Shown here piece after piece: positions 24,872 through 36,025 of a stretch of DNA of 64,000 nucleotides (position 1 is the first letter of the stretch; each line of letters begins with the position of its first letter). The notes beneath the pieces are model-generated. The model was given only the letters and a program-made list of their open reading frames with translations. It did not search any database and had not been told where the DNA came from. The translations under genes were made by a program, and so were the position numbers. Source of the DNA: Lolium rigidum (taxonomy: Eukaryota; Streptophyta; Magnoliopsida; Poales; Poaceae); the NCBI RefSeq assembly GCF_022539505.1, contig NC_061513.1, positions 181,070,017 through 181,134,016 of the forward strand. The letters are read 5' to 3'.

Positions 24872-25754
24872 TTAACTTCTTGCACTATATTCTTGCATTT
24901 ATCTTGCTATCTAGCTTAGAGGCATAGCACATATGGGGATAGTCATCTTACCATGTCTTGGTATGATGCATACCTATGTGTGCAACATAAATAGACCCAA
25001 TGTCATTATATGGACCCAAGCATGTCTCTTCGAGGTCTCATGACATTTGCGCTTTCACATAGGGGGAGTAATCCCCCGCCCCTCATTGAGCCTTCATTAC
25101 AACTTGATTTGACTATATAAGGCCACATGATCTTATTGCAAAAATCATGACTTATGACTCTTGATATACACTTCGAATCATGCCCATTGTTGCTATTCAC
25201 ATCTTGTTTGGATTTTCTCTCCAATGGTTATGCCTAGAGAACTTTGTGTTTCCAACCCCATGTCTATGCTCATCTCATCATCATCTATCTATCTATATGT
25301 ACATGTCATCATCTGAGCACTCACACACATTTATACAAAGAATAGGGGCAAAACGAGGCAAAATGACACATTTTGGGCAAATTGACTCTGGCCGGTCACT
25401 GGCCCGGTCGGACCGGCCTCTCCGCCGGGTCGTCCGGCGCCAGGCCCGGTCGACCGGGCGCCCGACCGGCCGTGCGGGCTGTTATGTTTTGGAGAGGATA
25501 CCCCTTGGGGATCTTCTTCCTCATTATCCCCCACCTCTGAAACCTCCATGGCCGCCGCCTCCACCATCTCCACCACGTCCTAGGCACTTCCCACCACTAG
25601 CTTCTCCTCAAACTTCACACAAACATAGATCGGGACCTCTCAAGCATCTTCACCCAAGGATTTGGTCCCTCTCAAGCTATTTTGGGAGATCTTGGGGATT
25701 TGGTCCTCAAGGCTTCTTCACGAGTTCTTCTTGCTCACTTGGGCAAAGAGGACG
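24872..25754 (+). other. Inter-ORF region with a CCGGTC cluster
   Basis: No gene is supported. A second CCGGTC/GACCGG cluster lies at about 25388-25480, followed by CT- and Pro-codon-rich leader-like DNA up to the ORF3 ATG. The layout repeats that of the LTR U3 and leader, so it may be a private promoter for ORF3, but no clear TATA box is seen after the cluster. Confidence 0.45.
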
Positions 25755-27380
25755 ATGTCTTCGGGTAAATCTTTCTCCCTATCCCTCTCCCTCTTGCTTT
25801 CCCTCTCACATTGCTCATTTTTGAGGAAAGTTGAGAAAAGTTAGGGTTAGGGTTAGGGTTAGTAAGTCCTCATGCCACCTAGAGTGTCACACCCCTCCTA
25901 TGCACATTGTTCACTCTCCTGGTATAATCTATGTTCAAGTTTGTGAGTTTTTGCATGATTTTGTGTCGAATTTCTGGGCAAACATCACAACTCAGCACGA
26001 CCCGGTTTACAGCCCGGTCGACCGGCCTCTCGACCGGCTGGTCCGGCGCACCGTCCGGTCAACCGGATGGCCGACCGGCTCGTCCGGTCTGTCGTCCGGT
26101 CGGACCGGCCCCTGCGCCGGCTCGCCCAGCTTTTTTCGCATAATCTCGTCGAAACACTTGGATATAGGCTATGCTTTTGGCTTCCTCATATATGCTGATG
26201 ACATGTACACTTACCTCATTGCTCTCCTCGCCCTATATTGCTTATTCACAGGAGACTGGAGCGGTGAGGACCGTGACACCACTGCCAAGAGAGGGAGGCA
26301 TGCAGGACAACCACCACGCCGTACTAGTGGTCATGCATCTCAGCCCACTGGTGGCAGCTCATCTAGGGGGCGAACCAAGACATCTGCCAATAAGAGGAAA
26401 GATAAGCATGCTGCACAGGATGGTGATGAGGTACTGCAGTTCCATGTTGGTGATGTACATATTGGTGCATGGAGAAGACTCCGAGAGTCCAACCCCTATC
26501 GCTTTGAGGAACCCACTTACACGAGGGGAGATCAGTTTTTCGGACCAAGACACAGCAAGTCCTGTGGAATGAATACTATGACTGCCACGAGCACATGAAG
26601 AAAGGCACCATTGTTATGCCCAAGGCCATCAAGGATGTCATTGGAATGTATGAAGCTACCAAGTTTCGCTTTGTGGTTGCGACCTTGCGGCGGATGGGGT
26701 TGTATGATCTTATGTGCTTGACACCTACTGATGGGTGCTATTGTCCAATCTTGGTGAGACAGTTTCACTGCACAGTCTTCTTCCATGATGATGCAGCTCG
26801 GACTATGACTTCGATGACTGGCAAACAGAAATACTCTTGCAACTATCTTGACTTCTGTGAAGCCTTGGATGCTTTCAAGGTACCTGCCCAAGGTGATAGA
26901 CCGGATGTTCCTGAGATGATGCCTTCTGAGCGCCGGTCCAAGGAACGCCATGACCATGCTAGCTCCAGCTCCTCTAGGCGCCCACAGCGTGGTGTCTCAC
27001 GGTTCTTCTCTAGCTTATGGCAGATGTGCAAAAATACCAATGATGTTGCACATCAAAGTCTTTCTTTGAACCAAGAGACAAGGAGGCGCCAAAATGAGTT
27101 CATGGATACTAGGAATGTACCTGTCCCTCCTCCTGGCCCTGAGTTGGAGCCTGTCCACGCACCAAACTGGGAGATGCCTCTTCTTTCTGATGAGATGTTC
27201 CAGAACCTTGATCCTTCCCTGTACTTTGCTGGTCCTCCTCCTAGATATGCTCGTGCACCTCCTGCTGATGATGAAGAGGATGAAGGTGATGAGGATGACA
27301 ATGGCGAGGATGATGATGAAGAGGATGACGATGAGGATGGTGATGGCAGCTCTCCATCCGCGGGGCACGAGTTCTATTGA
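25755..27380 (+). pseudogene. Third ORF of the copia element, probably spliced, unknown function
   Basis: An ATG at 25755 starts MSSG and meets a GTAAAT donor at 25765. A pyrimidine-containing acceptor (TTCACAG) at 26245-26251 rejoins it in phase, giving MSSGDWSGEDRDTTAKRGR. The second exon runs to the TGA at 27378-27380. A basic, Ser/Gly-rich N-terminus is followed by a mixed region with FRFVVATLRRMGLYDLM and FHCTVFFHDDAARTM, then Pro-rich sequence and a tail of nearly all Asp and Glu (27270-27350). One frameshift in the T-run near 26536 breaks it. SIRE elements often carry an extra ORF here, called envelope-like in soybean. This one shows no signal peptide or membrane span. Its role is unknown. 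Confidence 0.6.
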
Positions 27381-27888
27381 TGGGACGCTAGCACCTCTCC
27401 TCTTTTTCTTCGCCTTTTTGGTGTTCCGATGCCAAAGGGGGAGAAGAGAGTAGAGTCTAGAATTACGGGGTTCCTTGATTGTCACAAGCCATGGGAGTTG
27501 CTTTATTTGGATTTTATATGGCTTGTGCGTATTTGCTTTGATTTCTCAAGAACCATTTGCTACTTTGAATAATTCATGTATGGATATGTATGGACGACTA
27601 TTATGTGTGCTACTCTATGTTAGGATAATCATGCTTTATGGATGATCATGATTTATGCTTATATATCTTGATATACTTGTCCATACCATGCTTGTTTCCT
27701 AAAGATATTGGGGGAGCTTCTCATATTCCACAAATGGTGCAGTTTGCATTCAAACGCAAATTCTCCAAGTGCACACATTATGGGGGAGCTGTCGTAATAT
27801 CTTATATGGAATTAAGGTTTAGAGCTTATCATAATATCTATATGTTACTCTAGCTCGGTTTGTCATCGTATACCAAAAAGGGGGAGAT
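27381..27888 (+). other. Copia 3' untranslated region and polypurine tract
   Basis: About 490 non-coding bases, with GGGGGAG-type purine motifs near 27710 and 27782, lead to the polypurine tract CCAAAAAGGGGGAGAT (27873-27888) directly before the 3' LTR. Confidence 0.8.
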
Positions 27889-29198
27889 TGTAAGGGTATT
27901 TTACCCTTATCCATTATTTTGGTATCTATGACACCGTGCTAGAGTATTTGGACTAATACATGTCTACAAGATGACTTTCAGGTATTAGCCAAAGAGGTAG
28001 GATGGTGTAGCAATGGAACAAAAAGGCAACGGGAGACCCCCCAATTCGACGGAATATCAGCAAGAGTTTCAGAGCCTGGCCGGTCCCAGATCCGGTCGGA
28101 CCGGCCCTGGCACCGGACAGCCCGGTCGCCAACCGGACCCTCAACCGGTGCCATCCGGGCAAGATCCAGTAAAGAAGGCGAGCCCTCCGGTCACCAGCCC
28201 GGTTTCGGACCGGCTGCTCCGGTCCATGGCCCGGTCTGACCGGGCACCGCGACCGAGCGGCCCGGTCAGCCACCGGACTCGCGCCCGTGACATCCGGCGC
28301 CATCCAAGTAGCTCGAAGCCTGCCCGGTCAAGACCCGGTCCCAGCTCCGGTTGGAAACCGGCCGGCCCGGTCTGTGGCCCGGTCTGACCGGGCTGTGGAC
28401 CGGCCTGCCCGGCGCCAAATCCGGTCGACCGGGTTTCTCGACGAATCTGCTAATGTGGCAAGTGACCAACGGCCAGTTTTTGAGAACACTATAAATACCC
28501 CTTCTTCTACCTTGGAAGGGTTAGGCAACATACTATAAACTGTTCTTGAGCTCTCTCTCTCTTACTCCATTGCTAGAAACACCAAAAGCCTCAGATCTCC
28601 CTCCTCCTCCACCCAAACTCAAATCCCTCCGGGAATCACTAGAGGAGGACCCGATCTACCGTTCTACCAAGCCAAATCTCATTCCCCCTTGTATTCATTG
28701 AGAAGCTTGCTTCCTAGGGTTCCTTGGAAACCCTAGGTGGGCAAGAAGGAGTCCGGAAGCATCCGGGCTGTGGATTTGCTCCGGGCAAGATTGTGAAGGT
28801 TTGGAGGCTACCTCAAAGTCTACCACAAGTGAGTGAGCTATTCCTTCGTGGGATAGGCTCCGGAGAATAGGGTGAGCCTTCGTGGCGCGGGAATCCTTCG
28901 TGGGACCTCCACTCCTCCAAACGTGACGTACCTTGTTGCAAAGCAAGGGAACACGGGAATACATCCTCGTCTCCGCGTGCTATCGGTTATCTCTAACCGA
29001 ACTCCTTACTTGTGACTTAACCGCTTCGTGAGAGCCTTCGTGCTTGAGTTAGTTGTATCCTCATATAGGTTGCTTCACCTAGTTTGCATTAGGCTCATCT
29101 TTATATTCCGCAAAGCCTAACATTGCAAAGAAAGAATTAAAATTTGTAGAAACCTATTCACCCCCCCCCCCTCTAGGTTTACCATCTCTATACTTTCA
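27889..29198 (+). repeat. 3' LTR of the copia element
   Basis: It matches the 5' LTR over its whole length with scattered substitutions and 1-3 base indels, mostly in the CCGGTC cluster and the C-run near its end. A TATAAATA box lies at 28490-28497. Confidence 0.95.
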
Positions 29199-29203
29199 AA
29201 TCT
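29199..29203. repeat. Target site duplication, right copy (AATCT)
   Basis: Identical to 17533-17537; see the left copy. Confidence 0.95.
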
Positions 29204-31666
29204 GAAAGTGGATTCGAATAAGGTCACATTTGTATCCAGATTTCTATCCCCTAGCCTCTGACTTGGATGTGCTTTTATTTTCATGCTTCATTAATTGCAC
29301 TCTTCCAGTCTATATCAAAGAGGTAGTCACGTGTGTGTCAGACCACTACTCTTTTTTGTTTCTTTGATCAGATTATTGTTGCTATCATATCCGTGATGTA
29401 TCATGCATGTGTTGATTGTCGTCTTTAGGTCAGGTGTTCTATTAATTCAGTTGAACGGTCATGAGGTGAATTTGTATGCATATGTGGCTATTGATTTTGT
29501 GATTGCTCACTGTATAATATTTCATATCTTCGATAATTATTGGATTGCTTACATCCTCGCAGGGAATACGAAGGGAAAAAGCATAGGCATTTTATGTTAT
29601 ATTGAGGATAAAACATATGGACGGGTGTATGGTCAGAGGGTTTTTAGATTTTCAGGTCTTGGATTCCTTTTCTTTTATCAGATTGTGTTAGTACAGTTTT
29701 CATATAAAGAGAAAAGGCATAAAGGAATTTTATGTTATATTGAGGATAAAGCATATGGATGGGTGTATGGTGAGATGGTTTTTAGAATTTTCAGGTCTTG
29801 AATTTCTTTTCTTTTACCAGATTATGTTAGTATGATTTTCATATAAACAAACTACCTCTTTTTTAGAATACCGTGCTTTTCAAGTTGCTTACATATGAGT
29901 TATTTTTTGCAGTCAAACGAAATTGAGTAGAGCAAAAGGATCCTCAAGAATTCCTTAGTAGTTCAGTAGGGTGGGAAGACTTGCATTTTCTTGTTTATGT
30001 ATCCCCGACGTAACTAGGGGACTGTAGCAAGACATTTTTGTTTCTTTTTAATCGTCTTGGAGTAGCCATGCAATACCGATTAAACTAGCTTCTTTCATGC
30101 AGTGTCAGGTTGTTCTTTCTGGTACATTGTTCTCTACGTGCTTAATGTTTTGTTTCAGACTGTCCTTGGTTTATGCAGCCCATGATGCTGGGCTGAGGTT
30201 CGTCTCGGAGTATCCAAATGTGGTTCATCTCTCGAGCATCTGCTTTCTTCTTTACCTATGGATGTGGGTAGTCGGAGGTAAATGAAAAAGGTCTAAGGTG
30301 TTCTCTGTCCGTGAAACTACTTGCATTATATGGGACTTCAGCGATAGGTTTGTCGACAAATATCAAAGTTTGTGGTACGTTATGAAACTGATCATGTAGT
30401 TATATATGTAGCTTTTCATATTGAACTTTGCCTGATAGTTTGAAGCTCATTTTAAACTGGAATTGAAAAAAAATGAATGTTATACTTCGTATGAAGTGAC
30501 CTTATTAATTTACCTGTTTGCTTTGCTTGGAACCTCTTGCTTTTTATCCAAATCTTCTTGAAACAATATCTTTTGTAGGTTCTCATTTTGGATTTCTCTA
30601 TAGTGTATTCATTGTCGTTACGTTTGGGTATTGGTTGCATGTTCTCCTATTTATATGGATATACTACTGCATATAGCACGAGAAATCTATTTGTAGTGCA
30701 CAACCTAAATAGGAGTATGGCTTGCAATGAGTCGCGCGATCTGGCTTTCTTTTCTTTACAGGACAATGCATTTCTGTAATATATCTTCAGTATCAAGACT
30801 GACAAGGCCGAAACTCTGTCATCCAGTGACAAGGTAAAACTTTGACAGAAAAGGCCTTATTTTGCAACGATGATTACTGTGGAAAACTTCATTAAGTGAG
30901 TTGATTTGCTCTATGGCATAATAATCAATGGAAAGAATATTATGCATGGTAATGTTATCACTTGTTCTGCGACGTTGTAAGTCATCCTACTTTTGTCACT
31001 CTAGAACTAGCAACATCCATTGAAGATAAACTGTGTAACTTCTAGCAAATTTTTGTAACTACAGTAGAATGCGGGATAATCAATGGTTTATTGTTGCTAG
31101 GCTATGTCCCAAAGCTCTGGTATTCAACTTTTGTTCAGTGAGATTTGAATTCTTTTTGACACCAATATATATATATATTCATTGATGCGTTCTGTAACTT
31201 AGGCTCGGTGCGAAAGAGAGGTCGATTCGAAGCCTATGTTTGGTGTCAACACAGGAGAAGTAATGTGGTGGAATTGTGGATGGAAATCCCAGATCGAACA
31301 TGGGAGAAGGATCCTGATGGCATTGCTCTTGTGGATTTTATTAACTCGATTTTAATGAAGAACATAATTTATTTCCTTTTGTAGATGGCCCAACTTGTGT
31401 GATGTTGCTTTTGTTGTTCCTTCCGCTCTTGACATAGCCATCGATTATTTGATACTATAATATATTATTTTCTTTTGTTTCCCTGGTTGTATATGAATGT
31501 TTCCTACTTTGTTTGTAATTTCTGTGCTTGAGATTATTCTATTGACTTTTTTCTGAAAGCTAATAAACAAATTATCATTTTCACCTAAATTTTAGTAGTG
31601 TTATACAAAGTGTGCATCGGCATGAGTTCCACGGGATCGTGCGCCAAGGCGCACATCTAAATCTAG
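29204..31666 (+). mobile_element. Probable Helitron, 3' part
   Basis: The right end reads hairpin, short spacer, CTAG, then a host T. The stem GTGCGCC/GGCGCAC (31639-31645 and 31648-31654) with an AA loop lies eight bases before CTAG at 31663-31666. This is the standard Helitron 3' terminus. The body has no helicase motif, so it would be non-autonomous. It is AT-rich, with no confident coding exon. The copia element inserted into it or next to it. The 5' end (TC after A) is not placed. The assignment rests on the terminus alone. Confidence 0.5.
29590..29847 (+). repeat. Tandem duplication with about 138-bp period
   Basis: Two units begin TTTTATGTTATATTGAGG (29590 and 29728) and end TTTTCATATAAA (about 29709 and 29847). 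They differ by scattered substitutions. Confidence 0.75.
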
Positions 31667-32428
31667 TATGTACAATGCATGGACTCTTATATAGGTGCTT
31701 AAGCTTACATAACCGATGCAGGCTCACCTAGCATCGGGAAAAGAAGTTATGTCCCCAATGCTAAATCGCTAATTTAAGGGCGTTGAAGGAGAAAAGAGAA
31801 GCAGTTTGTTGTGAAAAAAACTAGGCAAGCGCCCGACGTAAACTTTTGCGTCGATGCTAAGCCTGCTCCCGGGATTTAGCAACGTAACTGTCGATTGGCC
31901 GAGATTTTCATCCTAGCGTCGACTGATAGCGCCCGTGTTGAAGTTGCCCTAAGACGGGCTAGTATTTAGCACAAATGATTGTGCTTTCTCGTGGTATTCT
32001 TGTGAAGCTCGGCAGCATTAGGTCTTGATCAAATCCATCTTTGTTCATTTGTTTTTAATTCTTGTGCAGCATTAGGTATTCTTGTGGACCCGCCTGGTAA
32101 GGCATCCTCAAGGTGACGTATGATAGAGAAAAATACAGGGTTGTTTATGCAAAATTTACCACGCTAGAATGGTTTGGTATCTATTTGCTCTCTTGATACA
32201 AGTTATGATACCACGACTAAACGGCACATTTGATATAAGTTATGGTACCAAAGTGTATATTGACTCTTTATTTGGATCGCGCGGCTCGATGGATCCATTC
32301 GGACAGCCTAGTACCTTTCCCTCCTCTATCCGTGGTCAGGTTTGACTAGGTGGCTAGGGCCCTCAGTTGGTTATTCCCGATCAAACAGGGAGCTCCCCTC
32401 TCAAGGGCGTTGAGCTATGGGCAGTGGC
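31667..32428. other. No gene seen
   Basis: Mixed-composition sequence, partly CG-rich and repeat-like near 31800-31950. No open frame, terminal repeat pair or splice structure could be supported. Confidence 0.4.
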
Positions 32429-32431
32429 TAA

Positions 32432-33420
32432 GAGCATCTCTAGCAGAGTTCGTATATCTTCAAACTGAAAATCTGGAGTTTGGTCTCCTAAACTGTTTAG
32501 TTTAGTTATATTTTGTCACGACGTAGATTAGAAACCGAAAACGCGAACTGAAAACCTAAAATCAAACGACGCGGGAAAATGTGATGCGACGATTTTGCGA
32601 GATTGAACCGATTTTGCTCCGATCGAGCTACATTCGTCAATAATTTACATTAAACTTGCCAAAATAGGTAGCAGTTCTAGCTACATTCAATAATTTGAGA
32701 CCTAAACTACTAGATTGATGCCCACCGGGGCAATTCTTGCGGCGGCGGAGGGTTTTCCGCGCCGGCGACACCTACGCCACGATGAGCGCGACCACCTCGA
32801 ACGTCGCCGCCTCCGCCGAGCTCCCGCGGGCTAGAGGCGGCCCGGCTGCGTCGTCGTCGTCATTGCCATCGCCGCGCAGGGGAAGCACCGGCAGCGGCGG
32901 GCTGCACGAGCCGGCGGAGGGCGCCTCCTCGGCTTCTCCTTCGCGCGCTACCTGGCGCGCGAAAGCACGCGGCCACTTTCGTGCCGCCCGCTTCCAAGGC
33001 GCCATCGGAGCGCACCCGCCTCGCGCGCTCCGCCTCCGACCGTACAGCCGGCAGACGCGGAGCTGGCTTCCCGCCACCAATTCGGCCCCTTCCCCTACCT
33101 ACGTGTCTTGCGCCGGCCCATTGCGGACAGAGGGGTGGTGGCGGCAGCGGCGGAGCGGCGACATAATTGCTCGCCGGAGAGGAGCGGGAGCGGCGGCGGC
33201 AGAAGTGGTAGCGGCGGAGGGGAGTAGGGTTTAGAAACCGAACTCCCCTCCGTGGACCGTTTTAATTCGGGCGGCCGCCGAGTTTCTCGGGCCCCCGAAC
33301 TCGTTATACGGGTCAGGCCGCGAGTTCGGGCTCCGTTCTGGCCCAGTTTCGGCATGAACCCGTATTTCCGCCGGAGTTTTTCGATTTCGGCCAGTTTTAC
33401 GAGCTCTGCTAGAGATGCTC
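32432..33420. mobile_element. PIF/Harbinger-like non-autonomous DNA transposon
   Basis: Terminal inverted repeats GAGCATCTCTAGCAGAG (from 32432) and its exact complement (ending 33420) are flanked on both sides by TAA (32429-32431 and 33421-33423), the target preferred by Harbinger/Tourist elements. The 989-bp body has no transposase. Its inner 500 bases (32720-33235) are GC-rich and gene-like, with overlapping open frames on both strands but no recognised domain, so it may carry a captured host fragment. Confidence 0.7.
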
Positions 33421-33500
33421 TAAGGGTATCTTTGACGGCCCGATAAACGGTTCGCGTGTTTAAAAAACAGGTCTGCACCTAGTTCGAAATCGTTAGAAAA

Positions 33501-34639
33501 AGGCCGACCTTCACGAAGGGAAGGCAACTTGCTCCGCACGCGACAAGTGGCGCGCTATGGTGGGAAGTGGTCTCCTTGCTCGCCACGTGTCGCAAGGGGA
33601 AGCAAGGTGGGGATGAGAGAGGAGAGAGAAGGCAGATGGGGCTACGTTGTATCAGCTTTTCCCTTTATTTTTCTAGATTCGTTTTTTCAAAATGAAATAT
33701 CTTGAGAACCGTAAGTCCAAATTACGATCCGTTTTCATTTTTGAGATCCTCGTGTCGAGATCTTCAAAACTAGATCCCATGTTGATGGGTTTCGAAATAC
33801 TTTTTTTTCGTACTTCCAATACTAGTATGGTTGTAATCGTGGTGTGTACCTAACTGTACTCGTGCTTCAACTGATAAGTACTTCTGTTTGCAGTGTATTT
33901 GATGCAGTTTTTCCCTTTACACAGTAAATATACTTACTCGTGTGCGCTACTGTGCCTGTGTTTTTGTCTCAGTACTTCCTCGTGTGCGCGACTGTACTTC
34001 TATACTAGCGATTGTATTTGTACTTGCTTGTGTGTGTGACTGTACCTGCTCTTGTGCGTAACTGTACCTGCTCGTGTGCGTGGCTGTACCTGCTTTTGTG
34101 CGTGATTGTACCTGCTCTTATGCGCGACTGTACCTGCTCTTGTGCGTGATTGTACATGCTCTTATACGCGACTGTACCTACTCGTGTGCGCGGCTGTATT
34201 TGTACTCGTCCGACTGTGCAACTGTACTCATGTATTGTACATAAGTGTACTCGTGTTGTAATTCGGTGTACTCGAATTTATACGGAACAAAGAGCTAGCT
34301 GACTGTGCGGATGAATTGATGCATATTATCAATGGATAGCTAGCTGATGGGTGCCTCGCGCGTGGTGTACTCGTGCATGTGCGGAGGTTGTACGCCTTCG
34401 TGCATGGATTAGCTTTCGTTGATCCAGGGACGTGCGGTCACGTGGGTGTACTCGCGCAGGGGAGGTTGGACTCGGTCGCGGGGAGCACGTGGGTACAATC
34501 ATACGAGGTTGTACTCGTTCACGGAGACGCACCACGGTTCGCGGGAATTTACTCGCCGCGCGGACGACTGACACGTGTTCGACGCTGGTGCGGTACGCGG
34601 GGTGGTATTTTGGTATTTCCCTTCGTAAAGGTCGGTCTT
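33501..34639. mobile_element. TIR element carrying a minisatellite
   Basis: AGGCCGACCTTCACGAAGG at 33501 has an imperfect complement at 34617-34639 (CCCTTCGTAAAGGTCGGTCT). No transposase is present, and no clear target duplication was found, so the superfamily is open. The centre holds a 22-bp minisatellite. Confidence 0.5.
34030..34215 (+). repeat. 22-bp minisatellite, about eight copies
   Basis: The unit is close to CTGTACCTGCTCTTGTGCGTGA, given here only as positions 34041-34062 and neighbours. Copies vary at a few positions (Cys/Gly-like CGT/CTT alternation in the middle). Decayed copies extend left to about 33850. Confidence 0.75.
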
Positions 34640-35034
34640 TAGCTAGTGATACCCCACCTAGTTTAGTTGTCCGACGCAAATTAGTCAGGCTGTTTGCGGG
34701 CTGCAAACGTAGCTTAAATTTGCATCCTGAATGTGTCTGTGTGGACACAGCACGGTCAACGCACGCCTCTGCGCGCTTCATACTTAGGCCCGTCCACCAG
34801 CGACCGCGGATGCTTCGCCTTCTCCGCTAGTACTAGCGGGCGGCACGTCGCCGTAATGGCGCACCTCGCCTTCCGCACGCCAGCGCTGGCGGCGTCGATG
34901 TGGGTTCAGCACCAGGGCATTGAAGGCGAGGCAGCAGCCCCGCCTTTTTAAGGGGCACTAGCGGCGGCCATTTTCTCGCACACGTCCCTGCCATCGAACT
35001 ATTCCTCACCACCTGTCTTCTCCAAACCTACGCC
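34640..35034. other. GC-rich leader-like segment, no gene
   Basis: Sequence upstream of the ORF at 35035. A TTTTTAAGG TATA-like spot near 34944-34953 could be a promoter. No terminal repeat was found. Confidence 0.3.
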
Positions 35035-35876
35035 ATGGGCAAAAGCTTCCGCAAGGTGAAGCACGACAACGAGGTCGACTCGTTGCATGGCGGCAAGAAG
35101 CGGCGTCAGCGCCACTACGCCTCGGTGGAGTTTGCGCGCCAACTGTGGGAGGAGAACCGGCGGTGCCATGGTCGGATGCCAATCTACCAGGAGGAGGCTG
35201 GTAAGATCCGGCGTTCACCTCAACTCGTATAATTGGATCACATTCGGAGCATGGGAGTTTGACCCGCGCCGCCGAGCGGGATACCTAGGCCACGTCGAGT
35301 TCTTCAACTAGGAACTCATGGACAGCCTCACCAACGACGACGAGGAGCGCAGTGACGAGGAGGACAACGACGAGGAGCGCGGTGACGAGGAGGACGACAA
35401 CGAGGAGGAGGATGACAACTACGAGGCCGGAGACAACAACCACGACGACCGCATCGAAGGCAGAGACAACGACCACGATGACGAGTACTACGACAACGGC
35501 GGCACAGTGTGGGATCTGGAGCACCAGTCGTTGGATCTCAACGAGGACGACTCCATCGAGCTCGACATTGCCCACAACAAGCTTGACCAGCTCACGCAGT
35601 GGGATGGCCTAGCCGTCCGGCTTCGTGGGTATACACTGGCGCAGAGGAGGCCGGTAACACATACGCGCGCGAGGCCCGTCTCTTGCTCCTCTTGTGCCGT
35701 GGGATCCATGGCTTGAGCCAGCAGCATTGGCCCCCCTTCCTCCTCGTCTGCCACCGCCACTAGTGCCAAACTGGCCATGGGAGCTGCCAGAGATCTCCCC
35801 TTCCTCCTCGTCTGCTGCCGCCACCAGTGCCACGGAAGATGCCAGAGAGATCGTCGACCTCACCAGCGACAACTAA
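35035..35876 (+). pseudogene. Transposon-borne acidic ORF, broken
   Basis: An ATG at 35035 opens MGKSFRKVKHDNEV, a basic start. The frame ends at 35232. Other frames continue with FGAWEFDPRRRAGYLGH (35240-35305) and then a strongly acidic Asp/Glu/Asn run (35318-35590). A final open piece ends REIVDLTSDN at 35876. The pieces look like one ORF broken by two or three indels. The motif IVDLT resembles a SUMO-interaction motif, but that is only a pattern match. A TIR-like end, complement of TTAGGGCATCTCC, lies at about 35925-35940, so the ORF probably belongs to a DNA transposon. The left end was not found. Confidence 0.4.
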
Positions 35877-36025
35877 ACACCCAGTAGGCATTGCTCCGTG
35901 TAGTGACCGAAATATGTCAGGTCACTGGAGATGCCCTAACATCGTAGCACCCCTCGGCCTGGCGCTACCTAACCAAGCCTTAGGCTCCACCTAGCCAACC
36001 CTTAGGCCGTGCTGGCAGAGGTAGT

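Larger units (their letters stand above)
17538..29198 (+). mobile_element. Complete SIRE/Maximus-type Ty1/copia element, 11.7 kb
   Basis: Two LTRs of about 1.31 kb begin TGTAAGGGTATT and end CTATACTTTCA. A primer site, gag, pol in the copia order (protease, integrase, RT, RNase H), a third ORF and a polypurine tract lie between them. It is flanked by AATCT duplications. The long gag with a coiled-coil C-terminal half and an ORF after pol fit the SIRE/Maximus lineage. By eye the LTRs differ at roughly 20-25 positions, several of them single-base indels, so insertion was fairly recent. Frameshifts in gag, pol and ORF3 make this copy non-coding, unless some are assembly errors. Confidence 0.9.

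Noticed and set aside
25180..25824. A 214-codon plus-strand frame after copia pol
   Set aside because: It is Pro- and Arg-rich because it reads through the CCGGTC cluster and CT-rich leader; the ORF3 start at 25755 lies inside it in another frame.
25842..25862. Interstitial telomere
   Set aside because: Only about three units, of the wrong type for a grass telomere.
29403..29801. 132-codon plus-strand frame as a gene
   Set aside because: AT-rich, spans a tandem duplication and matches no family; open by chance is more likely.
34030..34215. Minisatellite as a CRISPR array
   Set aside because: Units are directly adjacent without spacers.
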